Positions 1 through 8,386 of a stretch of DNA of 64,000 bases are shown piece by piece; positions within the stretch are counted from its first letter, which is position 1; every line of letters starts with the position of its first letter. The notes beneath the pieces are model-generated. The model did not search any database and was not told where the DNA came from. It worked only from the letters and a program-made list of their open reading frames with translations. The stretch is from assembly GCF_001420695.1 (NCBI RefSeq), contig NZ_LJJB01000010.1:920131-984130 (forward strand), read 5' to 3'. The DNA is from Brevibacillus choshinensis (lineage in GTDB: Bacteria; Bacillota; Bacilli; Brevibacillales; Brevibacillaceae). The position numbers and the translations under genes were made by a program.

Positions 1-44
1 CTGTCATGTATACTAGGAGGACAGCATCACCGAAGGAGGTACCC

Positions 45-857
45 ATGGAAATCTACGCCTTGTACGGCACTAGCGGAACAGGAAAAAGCTCCAGTGCTCT
101 GGAGCTTGCACATCGAATGAACATAGACGCCATCATCGACGATGGTATCCTCATATACCAAGGTCGCAAGGTGGCTGGGACCTCCGCCAAATATGAGAAG
201 ACCAAAATTCAGGCAGTGAAACGAGCGATCTTCCATTACGACGAACATGCTTCTGACGTTCGTCGTACCCTGCAGCAGCTGCAGCCAGGCCGTATTCTCA
301 TCCTCGGCACTTCTCGTCGGATGATCGAACGCATCGTAGAGGCGCTGGGGCTAACATCATCAATCGAGTACATTCCCATCGAATCCATCAAGCCTCCTCA
401 AGAAATCGAGGCTGCACGTTACGTTCGCGAGACGATGGGCAGGCATGTCATCCCAATCCCCCGCGTGGAAGTGGAAAAAGATTTCTTGCAACGCCTCATT
501 TCGTCAGCACAGCAAATCTTTTCTTCCAAAAAGGAAGTCATTGGCGAATCAACAGTGGTTCACCCTCCTTTTTCCGGAGGCCGCATCGTCATTCATCCAC
601 AAGTACTACGCAAAATCGTGGAAGGTGCTTGCAACGATTTTGAAGAAGTGAACCAGATTCAGAAAACGGAGTATACGTTCGAAGATCTACCTCGAATACA
701 GGTGACGCTTTCCCTAAAGCTCCCTTACGGCGCAGACATCCCAGCCCTGGCAAAGGAAATCCAGCACGCTTTGTACAAAGAAACAAGCTACTGCCTCAAT
801 ATCGCCCCTGCCAGTATCGACGTTAAGATCGCTGGTCTGGAAATTGCCAATGTGTAA
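45..857 (+). CDS. P-loop NTPase fused to a C-terminal Asp23/Gls24-like domain
   Basis: 270 aa. The N-terminus has a Walker A loop (GTSGTGKSS, residues 8-16) directly after the first strand, so this is a nucleotide-binding P-loop domain of about 150 residues. Residues 178-270 resemble the Asp23/Gls24 (alkaline shock/envelope stress) family: a GGRIVIHPQVL start, a central ..LPYGADIPALAKEIQ.. segment and a final strand ..IDVKIAGLEI... I start it at the ATG at 45 because an AAGGAGGT site lies at 33-40; a further in-frame ATG at position 6 has no such site. The substrate is unknown, and no neighbour explains it. Asp23 proteins usually lack an attached ATPase domain, so the fusion is odd. A rho-independent terminator follows. 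Confidence 0.85.
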   Translation: MEIYALYGTSGTGKSSSALELAHRMNIDAIIDDGILIYQGRKVAGTSAKYEKTKIQAVKRAIFHYDEHASDVRRTLQQLQPGRILILGTSRRMIERIVEALGLTSSIEYIPIESIKPPQEIEAARYVRETMGRHVIPIPRVEVEKDFLQRLISSAQQIFSSKKEVIGESTVVHPPFSGGRIVIHPQVLRKIVEGACNDFEEVNQIQKTEYTFEDLPRIQVTLSLKLPYGADIPALAKEIQHALYKETSYCLNIAPASIDVKIAGLEIANV

Positions 858-870
858 ACGAACCGCTCTT

Positions 871-902
871 GACCTGGCCTAAACAGCCTGGTCTTTTTTT
901 TT
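871..902 (+). terminator. Rho-independent terminator
   Basis: GACCTGGC and GCCTGGTC form a stem with one T-T mismatch around a short loop. A run of nine T follows. It ends the P-loop/Asp23 gene. Confidence 0.8.
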
Positions 903-979
903 GCCTGTAATCCACAGAGGATAGTTGTTTAGCTGTTGATCATCCTATATGTGTATCCCCACTTGAAAGGAGAAGTCTG

Positions 980-1288
980 ATGCCAACCATCATGTCTTCC
1001 GCGCCTTTTACTCAAGCACCGATTCCTGAGCCGCCACGTGTCATTACGACCAAGGACTTGAGCTATCTGAAGGATGCTTTGTCATGGGAGTTGGATGCCT
1101 TTAAAAAGCTGCATTCGTTCGCACAGCAAGCCACAGATCCAGAGGTCAAGCAATGTCTGGACAAAGTCGGGCGTATGCATCAGCAGCACTATCAAAAATT
1201 GCTGACTCATCTCCAACATAACAATACCGCAGTGATGGCTGCTATCCCGCAGACCCAATCCCAACAACAGCAACCTCAAATGCAGTAA
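980..1288 (+). CDS. Small spore-coat-type protein (CotF-like helical)
   Basis: 102 aa, cytoplasmic, no signal peptide. A Pro-rich lead is followed by a helical core of about 60 residues (KDLSYLKDALSWELDAFKK.., CLDKVGRMHQQHYQKLL) and a Gln-rich tail. The helical pattern is that of short ferritin-like or CotF-type coat proteins found in pairs in spore formers. The ATG follows a GAAAGGAG site. The second coat gene begins 13 nt after the stop, so the two are probably one operon. I infer expression in the mother cell late in sporulation but could not pick a convincing sigma-K or sigma-E promoter by eye. Confidence 0.75.
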   Translation: MPTIMSSAPFTQAPIPEPPRVITTKDLSYLKDALSWELDAFKKLHSFAQQATDPEVKQCLDKVGRMHQQHYQKLLTHLQHNNTAVMAAIPQTQSQQQQPQMQ

Positions 1289-1301
1289 GGGAGGAATTCG
1301 G

Positions 1302-1634
1302 ATGCCAAATCAAAACCAAATTGCCAATCCGCAATCAGCTCAGCTGCCACAGGTAAAGGGCCCGCAAATGAATGACCGTGATTATATGAACGACTGTCTG
1401 ACCACGTGCAAATACTTGGCAGACAGCCTCAATGTGGCGGTCTGGGAAGCGAGCCACCAACAGCTACATCAAGACTTCCTGCAAATCCTGAACGAGACTC
1501 ATCAAAGCCAGCGCGAAGCGTATGAATTGATGTTTCGCAAAGGCTGGTACAAACTGGAGGCAGCAGAGCAACAAAAGCTGCAACAGACTTATCAGCAATT
1601 TAGTGGATATTCTACTCAATTCCCCTATCATTGA
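1302..1634 (+). CDS. Spore coat protein, CotF family
   Basis: 110 aa. The block MNDRDYMNDCLTTCKYLA and the following helices (ASHQQLHQDFLQILNETHQSQREAYELM, GWYKLEAAEQQKLQ) match the Coat_F family signature. The N-terminal 25 residues are a Gln/Pro-rich extension. A GGGAGGA site precedes the ATG. It lies 13 nt downstream of another coat-like gene with the same fold style, and the two products probably work together in the coat. Confidence 0.85.
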   Translation: MPNQNQIANPQSAQLPQVKGPQMNDRDYMNDCLTTCKYLADSLNVAVWEASHQQLHQDFLQILNETHQSQREAYELMFRKGWYKLEAAEQQKLQQTYQQFSGYSTQFPYH

Positions 1635-1653
1635 TAGAAAGCTACACTATTTT

Positions 1654-1680
1654 GGGACATCCAGTCTGGGTGTCCCTTCT
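1654..1680 (+). terminator. Hairpin terminator after coat genes
   Basis: GGGACA and TGTCCC form a stem, extended inward by CC/GG pairs. The following TTCTCTAT tract is weak. It lies between the coat operon and the convergent MocR gene. Confidence 0.55.
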
Positions 1681-3123
1681 CTATGACTCCAGCAGTCCGG
1701 CCAATACAGATAACGCTCTCTCCAGCTGCTCCTCATCCGCGTAAGCGTAGGACAGCCGTAAGTGGTGGCTGTCGGATTGATCGTATACATAGCCAGGATT
1801 GAGCAAAATTCCAGCTGCCAACGCCTTGGTGAATAAAGTACGCATGGAGACAGCGTGACGCAGCTTCAGCCAAATGTAGAAACCACCAGACGGAACCTCC
1901 CATTCTGCGAGATCAGTAAACCATCGGGTCAAGAGCTCGACTACATGATCTCTCCTCTCCCGTAGTGCATGGCGAATGCCGATCATATGCTGTACGTACT
2001 TTCCAGTGGACAGCCACTCTGCCGCTGCCCACTGGGATAAGCTGCTGGCCCCGTAATCGGATTGCATTTTCACATCAGCTAATCTTTCGATGACTGGCTC
2101 CGGCCCGACAATCCAGCCAATGCGAAGTCCAGGGCTCAATGTTTTAGAAAGGCTTCCCAAATAGAGCACCTGACCGTTTTGATCACGCGATTTTAAAGGC
2201 AAAGGTCCAGGCTGATCGAACCACAGCTCCCCGTAGACGTCGTCCTCCAAAATCGGCAGTCTTTCCCTGGCGCAAGCAGCCATCACCTGCTCTCTTCTCT
2301 GCTCGGTCATGAGAATTCCTGTCGGATTGTGATACGAGGGTATCGTGTAGAGCAATGCCCCATTATGAACCTGTTTTTGTCTTGCCAAGGCATCTGGACG
2401 AATTCCCTCTTCATCCATCGCCACCCCAACCAAACGCATACCCGATGTTTGAAACAACGGTAGTGAATACAAATACGACGGCTGCTCAAGTAAGATTGCG
2501 GAGCCCTTTTGGAGGATGCCGAGAGAAATCAGCTGCAGTGCTTGCAAGGCGCCGGAGACGACGAGAATGGAAGCAGGAGAAGCTTCTACTCCGCGCGTCC
2601 GTAAGTAACGGCTGATTTCTTCCCGCAGCGGCAGCAGCCCTTTTGGTTCCACATAGCCGAGATGCGTCATTTTTCCACGTAAACCACCCAAGATGTCTTC
2701 CATTTGCTTCGTCGGCAGCAGCTGTGGCGACAGCTCCCCTGTCCCTAATCGAATATAGCTCGGGTCTGGTTCGAAACGATTGATATCCTGAATGGTCGGT
2801 ATATTGGGAGGATGAATCCCTCCCTGAACATAACCCAGCCAATCAGGTGGCGGTGCAGTCGTAAGCAACGACCACGTGTTATTGCTGACGATTGTCCCAC
2901 TCCCCACCGTTGACTCGATCAAGCCCTCTGCCTTCAATTCTTCCAATGCCGTCACGACGGTGCTGCGGTTTACTCCAAAGGCTTGTGCCAAAGAGCGCTG
3001 TGTTGGCAATGTGCTATGCACCGGCCACTCCCCTGCAGCGATCTTCCTTTTTATGTAAGAAACAATTTGTATGTATACTGGGATATCAGATGATTTGTCA
3101 GGCTTCCAGTCAATCGTGAGCAT
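1681..3123 (-). CDS. MocR-type GntR regulator with aminotransferase domain
   Basis: 480 aa. The N-terminal winged helix (residues about 12-80: IPVYIQIVSYIKRKIAAGEW.. LPTQRSLAQAFGVNRSTV) is of the GntR family. The rest is a fold-type I aminotransferase-like domain with the PLP-lysine motif SLSKTLSPGLRIGW, which is the MocR/PdxR/GabR architecture. I start it at the ATG at 3123, which follows GAAAGGGGGT; the open frame runs further upstream but without a site. It is divergent from a LysE-family exporter and probably regulates it, itself, or amino-acid or vitamin B6 metabolism. The effector is unknown. Confidence 0.9.
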   Translation of the reverse strand: MLTIDWKPDKSSDIPVYIQIVSYIKRKIAAGEWPVHSTLPTQRSLAQAFGVNRSTVVTALEELKAEGLIESTVGSGTIVSNNTWSLLTTAPPPDWLGYVQGGIHPPNIPTIQDINRFEPDPSYIRLGTGELSPQLLPTKQMEDILGGLRGKMTHLGYVEPKGLLPLREEISRYLRTRGVEASPASILVVSGALQALQLISLGILQKGSAILLEQPSYLYSLPLFQTSGMRLVGVAMDEEGIRPDALARQKQVHNGALLYTIPSYHNPTGILMTEQRREQVMAACARERLPILEDDVYGELWFDQPGPLPLKSRDQNGQVLYLGSLSKTLSPGLRIGWIVGPEPVIERLADVKMQSDYGASSLSQWAAAEWLSTGKYVQHMIGIRHALRERRDHVVELLTRWFTDLAEWEVPSGGFYIWLKLRHAVSMRTLFTKALAAGILLNPGYVYDQSDSHHLRLSYAYADEEQLERALSVLAGLLES

Positions 3124-3162
3124 GTCGTACCCCCTTTCGATTCTTCTATAGTCCATTATACA

Positions 3163-3190
3163 AATTGGTTGGTCTGGTAGTAAACCAATT
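3163..3190. promoter_or_regulatory. Candidate MocR operator between divergent genes
   Basis: AATTGGTT (3163-3170) and AACCAATT (3183-3190) form a perfect 8-bp inverted repeat with a 12-nt spacer in the 147-bp gap between the MocR and LysE genes. TTGGTTGGTCTGG inside it also looks like a short direct repeat. MocR regulators often bind such repeats in their own intergenic region. The assignment is inferred. Confidence 0.5.
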
Positions 3191-3270
3191 GGCTGGAGAC
3201 AGCGATAGCAGCTCCCGTCATAATGAACGAAGCAGGCTGCACGAATAGCCGTACAAAGGAGGAGCGACAC

Positions 3271-3885
3271 GTGATCGAAGCGATGTTGCATGGATTTATA
3301 CTTGCATTTGGACTTATTTTGCCGCTTGGGGCACAAAACGTATTTATTTTTAATCAAGGAGCCGTTCAGCCTACGCTGTGGCGTGCGATCCCTGTCGTTA
3401 TTACTGCCGCTATTTGCGATGCATTGCTCATCTTGCTCGCGGTGCTAGGTGTGTCTCTCGTAGTACTGACTGTCACCTGGTTGAAAACCGTTCTATACGC
3501 AGTTGGCGTTTGCTTTCTGTTGTACATGGGCTATTTGACTTGGCGCAACAAACCGACTGTTGCTTCCGAAGATGTGGAGCGCTTTTCCCCGAAACGTCAG
3601 GTGATGTTCGCTGCTTCCGTGTCCTTACTCAACCCACATGCTATTTTGGACACGATTGGCGTAATCGGCACCAGCTCGCTCAGCTATATGGGTGGGGAGA
3701 AATGGGGATTTACCATCGCTTGCATCCTGGTCTCCTGCATTTGGTTTTTTAGTCTGTGTTTGACTGGTCGCTTGATTGGAAGTCTGGATCAATCAGGAAC
3801 ATTGCTGCGCGGCCTGAATCTGGCATCTGCGATCATCATGTGGGTCGTCGCTACCTACATGGCGTGGATGATGTTTTCCTTTTAA
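3271..3885 (+). CDS. LysE/ArgO-family amino acid exporter
   Basis: 204 aa with about six hydrophobic segments. The start (LHGFILAFGLILPLGAQNVFIFNQG) and the middle motif ASVSLLNPHAILDTIGVIG are diagnostic of the LysE superfamily, inner-membrane exporters of basic or other amino acids. I start it at the GTG at 3271, preceded by AAAGGAGG with 8-nt spacing. The divergent MocR regulator is the obvious candidate controller. The actual substrate (Lys, Arg or other) cannot be read from the sequence. Confidence 0.9.
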   Translation: MIEAMLHGFILAFGLILPLGAQNVFIFNQGAVQPTLWRAIPVVITAAICDALLILLAVLGVSLVVLTVTWLKTVLYAVGVCFLLYMGYLTWRNKPTVASEDVERFSPKRQVMFAASVSLLNPHAILDTIGVIGTSSLSYMGGEKWGFTIACILVSCIWFFSLCLTGRLIGSLDQSGTLLRGLNLASAIIMWVVATYMAWMMFSF

Positions 3886-3958
3886 AACGTACTGGGTGAA
3901 TAATCCGCACCTCCTCCAACCAAAATACTCCTAGTCGGATTCACAAGCGGAGGTTGCC

Positions 3959-4576
3959 ATGCTTTTTACAAAAACAGATGCATTGCTGGAAGACTTGTAC
4001 GAAATCGCCAAAAACGTTCACGATTCCGCGGTCTATTTTAATCAATATAAGATCTCTTCTATGGATACCTTGAAAACCTTTTCGGAAACGATGAAGGAAT
4101 ACGAATCCAAAGGCGACAAAATGATTCACGAGATCATCATTCGCATTAACAAAACGTTTATTACCGCCATCGAACGCGAGGATGTCATGGAGTTGGCTGT
4201 GAAAATGGACGATGTGCTGGACGGCCTGGAAACGTGTTCGTCCCGTCTTTACATGTACGACATCATGGAGCCCGATGAAACGATGGTGAGATTCGGCCAG
4301 ATCATCGAGGACTCCTCCCAGCAAATCCTGCTTGCCATGGAGTTACTCAAACATCAGAAGCTATCGGACATGCGAGAGTACATTATCCGCATCAACGATC
4401 TGGAGAGCGCAGGAGATGAGCTGGTTCGCCGTAGCATTCGGGATCTCTTCCACTCCTCCACGGATCCCATCCATATCATGCAGTTCAAGGAAATTTACGA
4501 AGTGCTGGAGGAAGTCATGGACCATTGCGAGGATGTCGCGGACGCGATGGAGACGGTCATCATGAGCAACACATAA
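3959..4576 (+). CDS. DUF47/PhoU-like accessory protein of PiT transporter
   Basis: 205 aa, all helical, no membrane segment. The E/D-rich pattern (FSETMKEYESKGDKMIHEIIIRINKTFITAIEREDVMELAVKMDDVLDGLE) is that of the DUF47 (TIGR00153) PhoU-like family, which accompanies PiT phosphate permeases. A GCGGAGG site precedes the ATG. The permease gene starts 18 nt after its stop, so the two are co-transcribed and the product probably gates or regulates phosphate uptake. Confidence 0.92.
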   Translation: MLFTKTDALLEDLYEIAKNVHDSAVYFNQYKISSMDTLKTFSETMKEYESKGDKMIHEIIIRINKTFITAIEREDVMELAVKMDDVLDGLETCSSRLYMYDIMEPDETMVRFGQIIEDSSQQILLAMELLKHQKLSDMREYIIRINDLESAGDELVRRSIRDLFHSSTDPIHIMQFKEIYEVLEEVMDHCEDVADAMETVIMSNT

Positions 4577-4594
4577 CCCAAGGAGACTCTGCCC

Positions 4595-5602
4595 ATGCAT
4601 ACGAGCTTTCCACTCATCGTCGCTGTCGTTGTGCTAGCTGTTTCCTTTGATTTTATCAATGGCTTTCATGACACAGCTAATGCGATCGCGACGACCGTGT
4701 CGACCAAAGCATTGCCACCCAGAATCGCCATCGTCATGGCTGCTATCATGAACTTCGTCGGAGCTTTGACATTTACCGGAGTCGCCAAAACAATCGGGGG
4801 AAAAATCGCGGATCCAGCCAAGCTGGAATATGGGGTACTTATCGTCTTGGCCGCCTTGCTCGCGTCTATCTTCTGGAATCTCGTCACCTGGTGGTACGGG
4901 ATTCCCAGTAGCTCCTCCCATGCGCTTATCGGTTCCATTGTCGGAGCCGTTTTCGCATCTGCAGGGGGGCAACAAATCAATTGGAGTGGCTTTTCCGAAA
5001 TCTTTAAGGCATTAATTCTCTCCCCCATCATCGCGCTAGTAGCTGGCTATTTGCTCATGAGCCTGTTTTACTTCTTGTTTCGAAAAGTCGCTACGCCCCC
5101 ATCCAAGGTCAACAGACGCTTTCGTTACTTTCAGATTTTCACCGCAGCCCTCCAGTCCTTTACCCACGGGACCAATGATGCGCAAAAGGCAATGGGGATC
5201 ATCGTGTTCGCTCTGGTAGCCGCAGACTTGCAGGCGGATGCGAGCGTAATCCCCTTCTGGGTCCAGCTGATTTGTGCCGTATCCATGGGATTGGGTACCT
5301 CCGTTGGTGGATGGAGGATCATCAAAACGGTGGGCGGAAAAATCACGAAAATCGAGCCGATTAACGGAGCGACTGCCGATCTCACCTCATCCTCCATCAT
5401 ATTTACCTTTACCCAATTGGGCTTGCCCGTCAGCTCTACCCACGTCATCTCCTCAGCTATCATGGGAGTCGGCTCGGCAAAACGGCTAAAGAGCGTCAAC
5501 TGGGGTGTCGCCAAGCGAATCGTTATCACCTGGTTCATCACCCTCCCTATCTCTGCGGTGATCTCCGCGATCATTTACAGCATTCTGCATCTGTTTTTTT
5601 GA
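4595..5602 (+). CDS. pit: PiT-family inorganic phosphate transporter
   Basis: 335 aa with about ten hydrophobic segments. Both PiT signature repeats are present: DFINGFHDTANAIATTVSTKAL near the N-terminus and the matching FTHGTNDAQKAMGII in the C-terminal half, with the SSSHALIGS and SSTHVISS loops. It is a low-affinity, cation-coupled Pi uptake protein of the cytoplasmic membrane. An AAGGAGA site precedes the ATG, and it follows the DUF47 gene in an operon. Confidence 0.95.
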   Translation: MHTSFPLIVAVVVLAVSFDFINGFHDTANAIATTVSTKALPPRIAIVMAAIMNFVGALTFTGVAKTIGGKIADPAKLEYGVLIVLAALLASIFWNLVTWWYGIPSSSSHALIGSIVGAVFASAGGQQINWSGFSEIFKALILSPIIALVAGYLLMSLFYFLFRKVATPPSKVNRRFRYFQIFTAALQSFTHGTNDAQKAMGIIVFALVAADLQADASVIPFWVQLICAVSMGLGTSVGGWRIIKTVGGKITKIEPINGATADLTSSSIIFTFTQLGLPVSSTHVISSAIMGVGSAKRLKSVNWGVAKRIVITWFITLPISAVISAIIYSILHLFF

Positions 5603-5623
5603 GGTCAAAAATCGAGCACAGGC

Positions 5624-5658
5624 AAAAAAAGAGCCCTCATTGCTTAAAGCGAGGGCTC
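5624..5658 (-). terminator. Terminator for the DUF4825-like gene
   Basis: GAGCCCTC (5631-5638) and GAGGGCTC (5651-5658) form a perfect stem. Seven A lie on its left side, i.e. a T-tract in the minus direction. The stop codon of the minus gene at 5637 lies inside the hairpin. It may also block transcripts coming from pit. Confidence 0.75.
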
Positions 5659-6182
5659 TCCTTCGTCCATTCCTTTAATCGATCCTGGACATCGGTTTTC
5701 CATTTTTCTTGATTCAACAGTCCTGACAAATTTTCTCCGAACAGTTGCTGCATATCCAAACGGGTCATCTGATAGGTCGCATCGGGGAAGCGATAGCGGA
5801 TAGCCTGGAGGTTGTCGATCAACGCAAAAGCCGCCACTGAGTCGTAGAGCAATGCGGCCTTCACCGATTCTTCTCCCACTTCGCTAACTGTTTCCTCATA
5901 GTTTAATTCAAGCGTCAAAGCCTCCGGATATAACTGAAAGGTCTTTTTCACCCCGTTAAGTGGCAAATGCGCATACAGATTCGACAGATTAGAAGCATCC
6001 CCCATGTACTTGCTTTTATAGGGCAGGATCGCATTCAGATCGTGGGTGAGCGGGTTTTGCTGGTCCAGACGATATTGTTCCGCCTTTTTGATGTTGTCAG
6101 GGATAATGACTCCTTGGATCAACGCGAACAAGATGACTCCCACGATGACCAGTGCCATAATCCATTTATTCCTTGCAGCCAT
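5637..6182 (-). CDS. Membrane-anchored DUF4825-like protein
   Basis: 181 aa. One N-terminal membrane segment (residues about 8-27) is followed by an extracytoplasmic domain containing ILPYKSKYMGDASNLSNLYAHLPL, which resembles the DUF4825 family; function unknown. It overlaps the upstream membrane-protein gene by 17 nt and lies third in the PadR operon, so it is presumably part of a stress-sensing or envelope module controlled by that repressor. Confidence 0.75.
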   Translation of the reverse strand: MAARNKWIMALVIVGVILFALIQGVIIPDNIKKAEQYRLDQQNPLTHDLNAILPYKSKYMGDASNLSNLYAHLPLNGVKKTFQLYPEALTLELNYEETVSEVGEESVKAALLYDSVAAFALIDNLQAIRYRFPDATYQMTRLDMQQLFGENLSGLLNQEKWKTDVQDRLKEWTKESPRFKQ

Positions 6183-6855
6183 CTTCTTCCCCCACTTCGT
6201 ATTTCATGAGTAGCTTTGGTGCTAGATGGAGGGCAAGTGGAATCAGGATGGACACAAATGGCTTGAAATACGCAATGGCTACCATAGCAAACTGGTATGG
6301 ACCCGAAATACTGATCGGTCGCGAAAACCAGAAATTGCTCGCAAAATGAAGAGCTGTTGTAAAGAGCAACGAGACAGCAATAAAGATAGACCAGAGAATC
6401 CATCCGATTTTCCTGAGTCGAAAAGCTGCTCGCACATTCATGTTCATCTCTTTATTCGTAACGGAAGTCCTCCTGAGCAGTAGCAGCACTACATACACGA
6501 TTCCTACAAAGAGTGAAACTACTAATATCGCGGTGTTCAAACCGGTCCCATCGCCCACCATTCGCAGCGGCATCGTGACGATCCATGCCACCAAGGAATA
6601 TAGCAGCACCCTTTGCACCCACTCCACCCAAAAGCGGTACACGTAGATGCGATGGTTCCCCGCGATCAGGTGCGCAATGGAGGGAATGTTGGCGATTGCC
6701 AGACGTACAGCTTCTGCCCGGTCCATTCCATCCGTTGTCATATCTGCGACACGCGCTTCGAGATTGCTCATGACCTCTTGCTTCAGCTCCTGGGCCTGTT
6801 TCATGCCTCGATAAGGACGAAACAGTTGCTCCACATGCTGGTGTAATCTGTCCAT
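6166..6855 (-). CDS. Membrane protein with HAAS/permease-prefix-like N-terminus
   Basis: 229 aa. The first 75 residues are a soluble helical domain (MDRLHQHVEQLFRPYRG.. ELKQEVMSNLEARVADMTTDGM..EAVRLAIANI), the pattern seen in HAAS/DUF1700-type proteins next to PadR regulators. About four hydrophobic segments follow. It starts 6 nt after the padR-like stop and overlaps the next gene by 17 nt, so the three are one operon. Its biochemical role is unknown. Confidence 0.8.
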   Translation of the reverse strand: MDRLHQHVEQLFRPYRGMKQAQELKQEVMSNLEARVADMTTDGMDRAEAVRLAIANIPSIAHLIAGNHRIYVYRFWVEWVQRVLLYSLVAWIVTMPLRMVGDGTGLNTAILVVSLFVGIVYVVLLLLRRTSVTNKEMNMNVRAAFRLRKIGWILWSIFIAVSLLFTTALHFASNFWFSRPISISGPYQFAMVAIAYFKPFVSILIPLALHLAPKLLMKYEVGEEDGCKE

Positions 6856-6861
6856 TCGCTG

Positions 6862-7203
6862 TCAGTCCTGCCTTTCAATTAATTGATCGATCAATGCTCT
6901 CGCCACTTTCCAGGCAACGAGTGCTTTTTCGTAGGCTTCTGCACCTTCAGGAGTCAGCTTGTAATACTTTCGTCGACCGCCCTGTGTCTCATCACCCCAA
7001 TAGGAGGCGATAAGCTTTTGCGTTTCAAGCCTTTTCAAGCTGGTATAGAGCGAGGGCTCTTTTAATTCGTATTGGCCTCCACTGTTCTTGGAGATCGCCT
7101 TGATGATTTCATAGCCATAATTATCACCCTCGGACAAGACGCGCAATATGATGGCATCGAGATGTCCGCGAATGATGTCACTGCTGATACTGCTTTCCCC
7201 CAT
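6862..7203 (-). CDS. PadR-family transcriptional regulator
   Basis: 113 aa. A winged-helix PadR domain fills the protein: IIRGHLDAIILRVLSEGDNYGYEIIKAI, then LKEPSLYTSLKRLE and GGRRKYYKLTPEG. I start it at ATG 7203 (AGAGGTG site); an earlier in-frame start is possible but lacks a site. It heads an operon with two membrane proteins, the usual arrangement for a PadR repressor controlling its own module. A dyad upstream probably mediates autorepression. Confidence 0.9.
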   Translation of the reverse strand: MGESSISSDIIRGHLDAIILRVLSEGDNYGYEIIKAISKNSGGQYELKEPSLYTSLKRLETQKLIASYWGDETQGGRRKYYKLTPEGAEAYEKALVAWKVARALIDQLIERQD

Positions 7204-7229
7204 CTTGTTCACCTCTGCGTATAACTTAT

Positions 7230-7252
7230 CACATATTACTATGTGTGACAAT
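7230..7252 (-). promoter_or_regulatory. Candidate PadR operator and promoter
   Basis: CACATA-TTAC-TATGTG at 7230-7245 is a perfect dyad 27 bp upstream of the padR-like start. On the minus strand a -35-like TTGTCA (7251-7246) immediately precedes it, so the dyad fills the promoter spacer. ATGT/ACAT half sites are typical of PadR operators. The -10 is poor, so the exact promoter is uncertain. Confidence 0.55.
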
Positions 7253-7327
7253 GTACTATTTGTGAGGGGGCTATAAAGGAGCACAAGATCCAGATTGTTA
7301 GGATGCCTGTAGGTGGGGATTCCCAAC

Positions 7328-7353
7328 AAAAAAGCCCCCTGTTTCCAAGGGAC
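7328..7353 (-). terminator. Terminator after the ATP-grasp gene
   Basis: In the minus direction an 8-bp stem (two G-U pairs) closed by a GAAA tetraloop is followed by TTTTTTG. It lies 24 nt after the stop of the ATP-grasp gene. Confidence 0.75.
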
Positions 7354-7376
7354 TTTCATCTGTTTGCTATATCCTT

Positions 7377-8336
7377 TTATGCTTCTACCTTCTCGGCTTC
7401 CTCGACGCTTGCCAGCTCACGGCCCAAGAATTTGGCTACTTCCAACATACCGTAGACGCCAGCTGCTGCTTCTGCATCCGAATTGTAGTTGGTATTGGTA
7501 TTGATGTCATAGGTAAAGATCTCGCCTTCCTGATTGCGGATAAATTCGATCCCTGCCACCTGAATGCCGTTTGCAGCCAGGAAGCGCTCGTACTTCTCAA
7601 TAATCGGATCCGCGAAGCCATCGACGATCTGGAACTTCGGCTTGGTCGGCACCTCTTCCCCTACTGGGCAGAACAGGTCGCCGATCTGGCAGGCATCCGC
7701 CGGGCAGAGCTCAAAGCCCTCGGATGTGTCCACTTGTACCGCATAGACGAATTTGCCCCCGACAAATTCACAGCGTGTAATGAATGGTTGTGGAGCCTGA
7801 ATGTACTCCTGAATGAGCGTAATGCCATCCACCGGCTCATCAAAGGTCGGTCCGTTCACATACGACTCCAGCCCTTGCAGGGAATGGAACAGTTGTACAC
7901 CAAGCCCTTTTCCTGCGCGGTTGTGCTTGGTGATGAAGGGTTGACCTTCAAATGCGCGTGCCGCTTTCAAAAGCTGATCCTTGCCTACTGTCGCAATGGT
8001 GCGAGGAGTGCGAATACCTTGTCCTGCCAAAGCCAAGTATTGGGCGACCTTGCTCACTTCTAGACGCAGTGCACTCGTCCCGTTAAAGACTTTGCGTCCG
8101 TAGCTTTCCAGCCAGCTCAGTACAGCTGAAGTCAGCTCAGGTGCATATCGATGGTCACGCGTATGGGAAGAAGCGCTCATCCGGCTGTAAAATACACCTA
8201 CAGGTGGTTCTTCTGTCAAATCAACGGAACCCTCGTCCAGATGCCATTCCTCGTATGGAAGCCCCAGCTCTTGCAGACGCTTGGTCAAATGAACGGTCCA
8301 TTCGCTATTTTCATGGATGACGTAGATCTTTTTCAT
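7377..8336 (-). CDS. RimK-like ATP-grasp enzyme
   Basis: 319 aa, soluble. The ATP-grasp pattern is visible: KVAQYLALAGQGIRTPRTI, the ATP-binding lysine strand GQPFITKHNRAGKGLGV, and the late metal-binding strand GIEFIRNQEGEIFTYDINTNTNYN. This resembles the RimK/glutathione-synthetase-like branch, which ligates an amino acid or peptide carboxylate to an amine; the substrate is unknown. It lies 50 nt downstream of the LLM monooxygenase on the same strand, so the two probably form an operon. It is followed by a terminator. Confidence 0.85.
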   Translation of the reverse strand: MKKIYVIHENSEWTVHLTKRLQELGLPYEEWHLDEGSVDLTEEPPVGVFYSRMSASSHTRDHRYAPELTSAVLSWLESYGRKVFNGTSALRLEVSKVAQYLALAGQGIRTPRTIATVGKDQLLKAARAFEGQPFITKHNRAGKGLGVQLFHSLQGLESYVNGPTFDEPVDGITLIQEYIQAPQPFITRCEFVGGKFVYAVQVDTSEGFELCPADACQIGDLFCPVGEEVPTKPKFQIVDGFADPIIEKYERFLAANGIQVAGIEFIRNQEGEIFTYDINTNTNYNSDAEAAAGVYGMLEVAKFLGRELASVEEAEKVEA

Positions 8337-8386
8337 CGTTCGATTCTCCTCTTTTTTACGATTCTCTGCCCAACAAGCGGGAGGGA

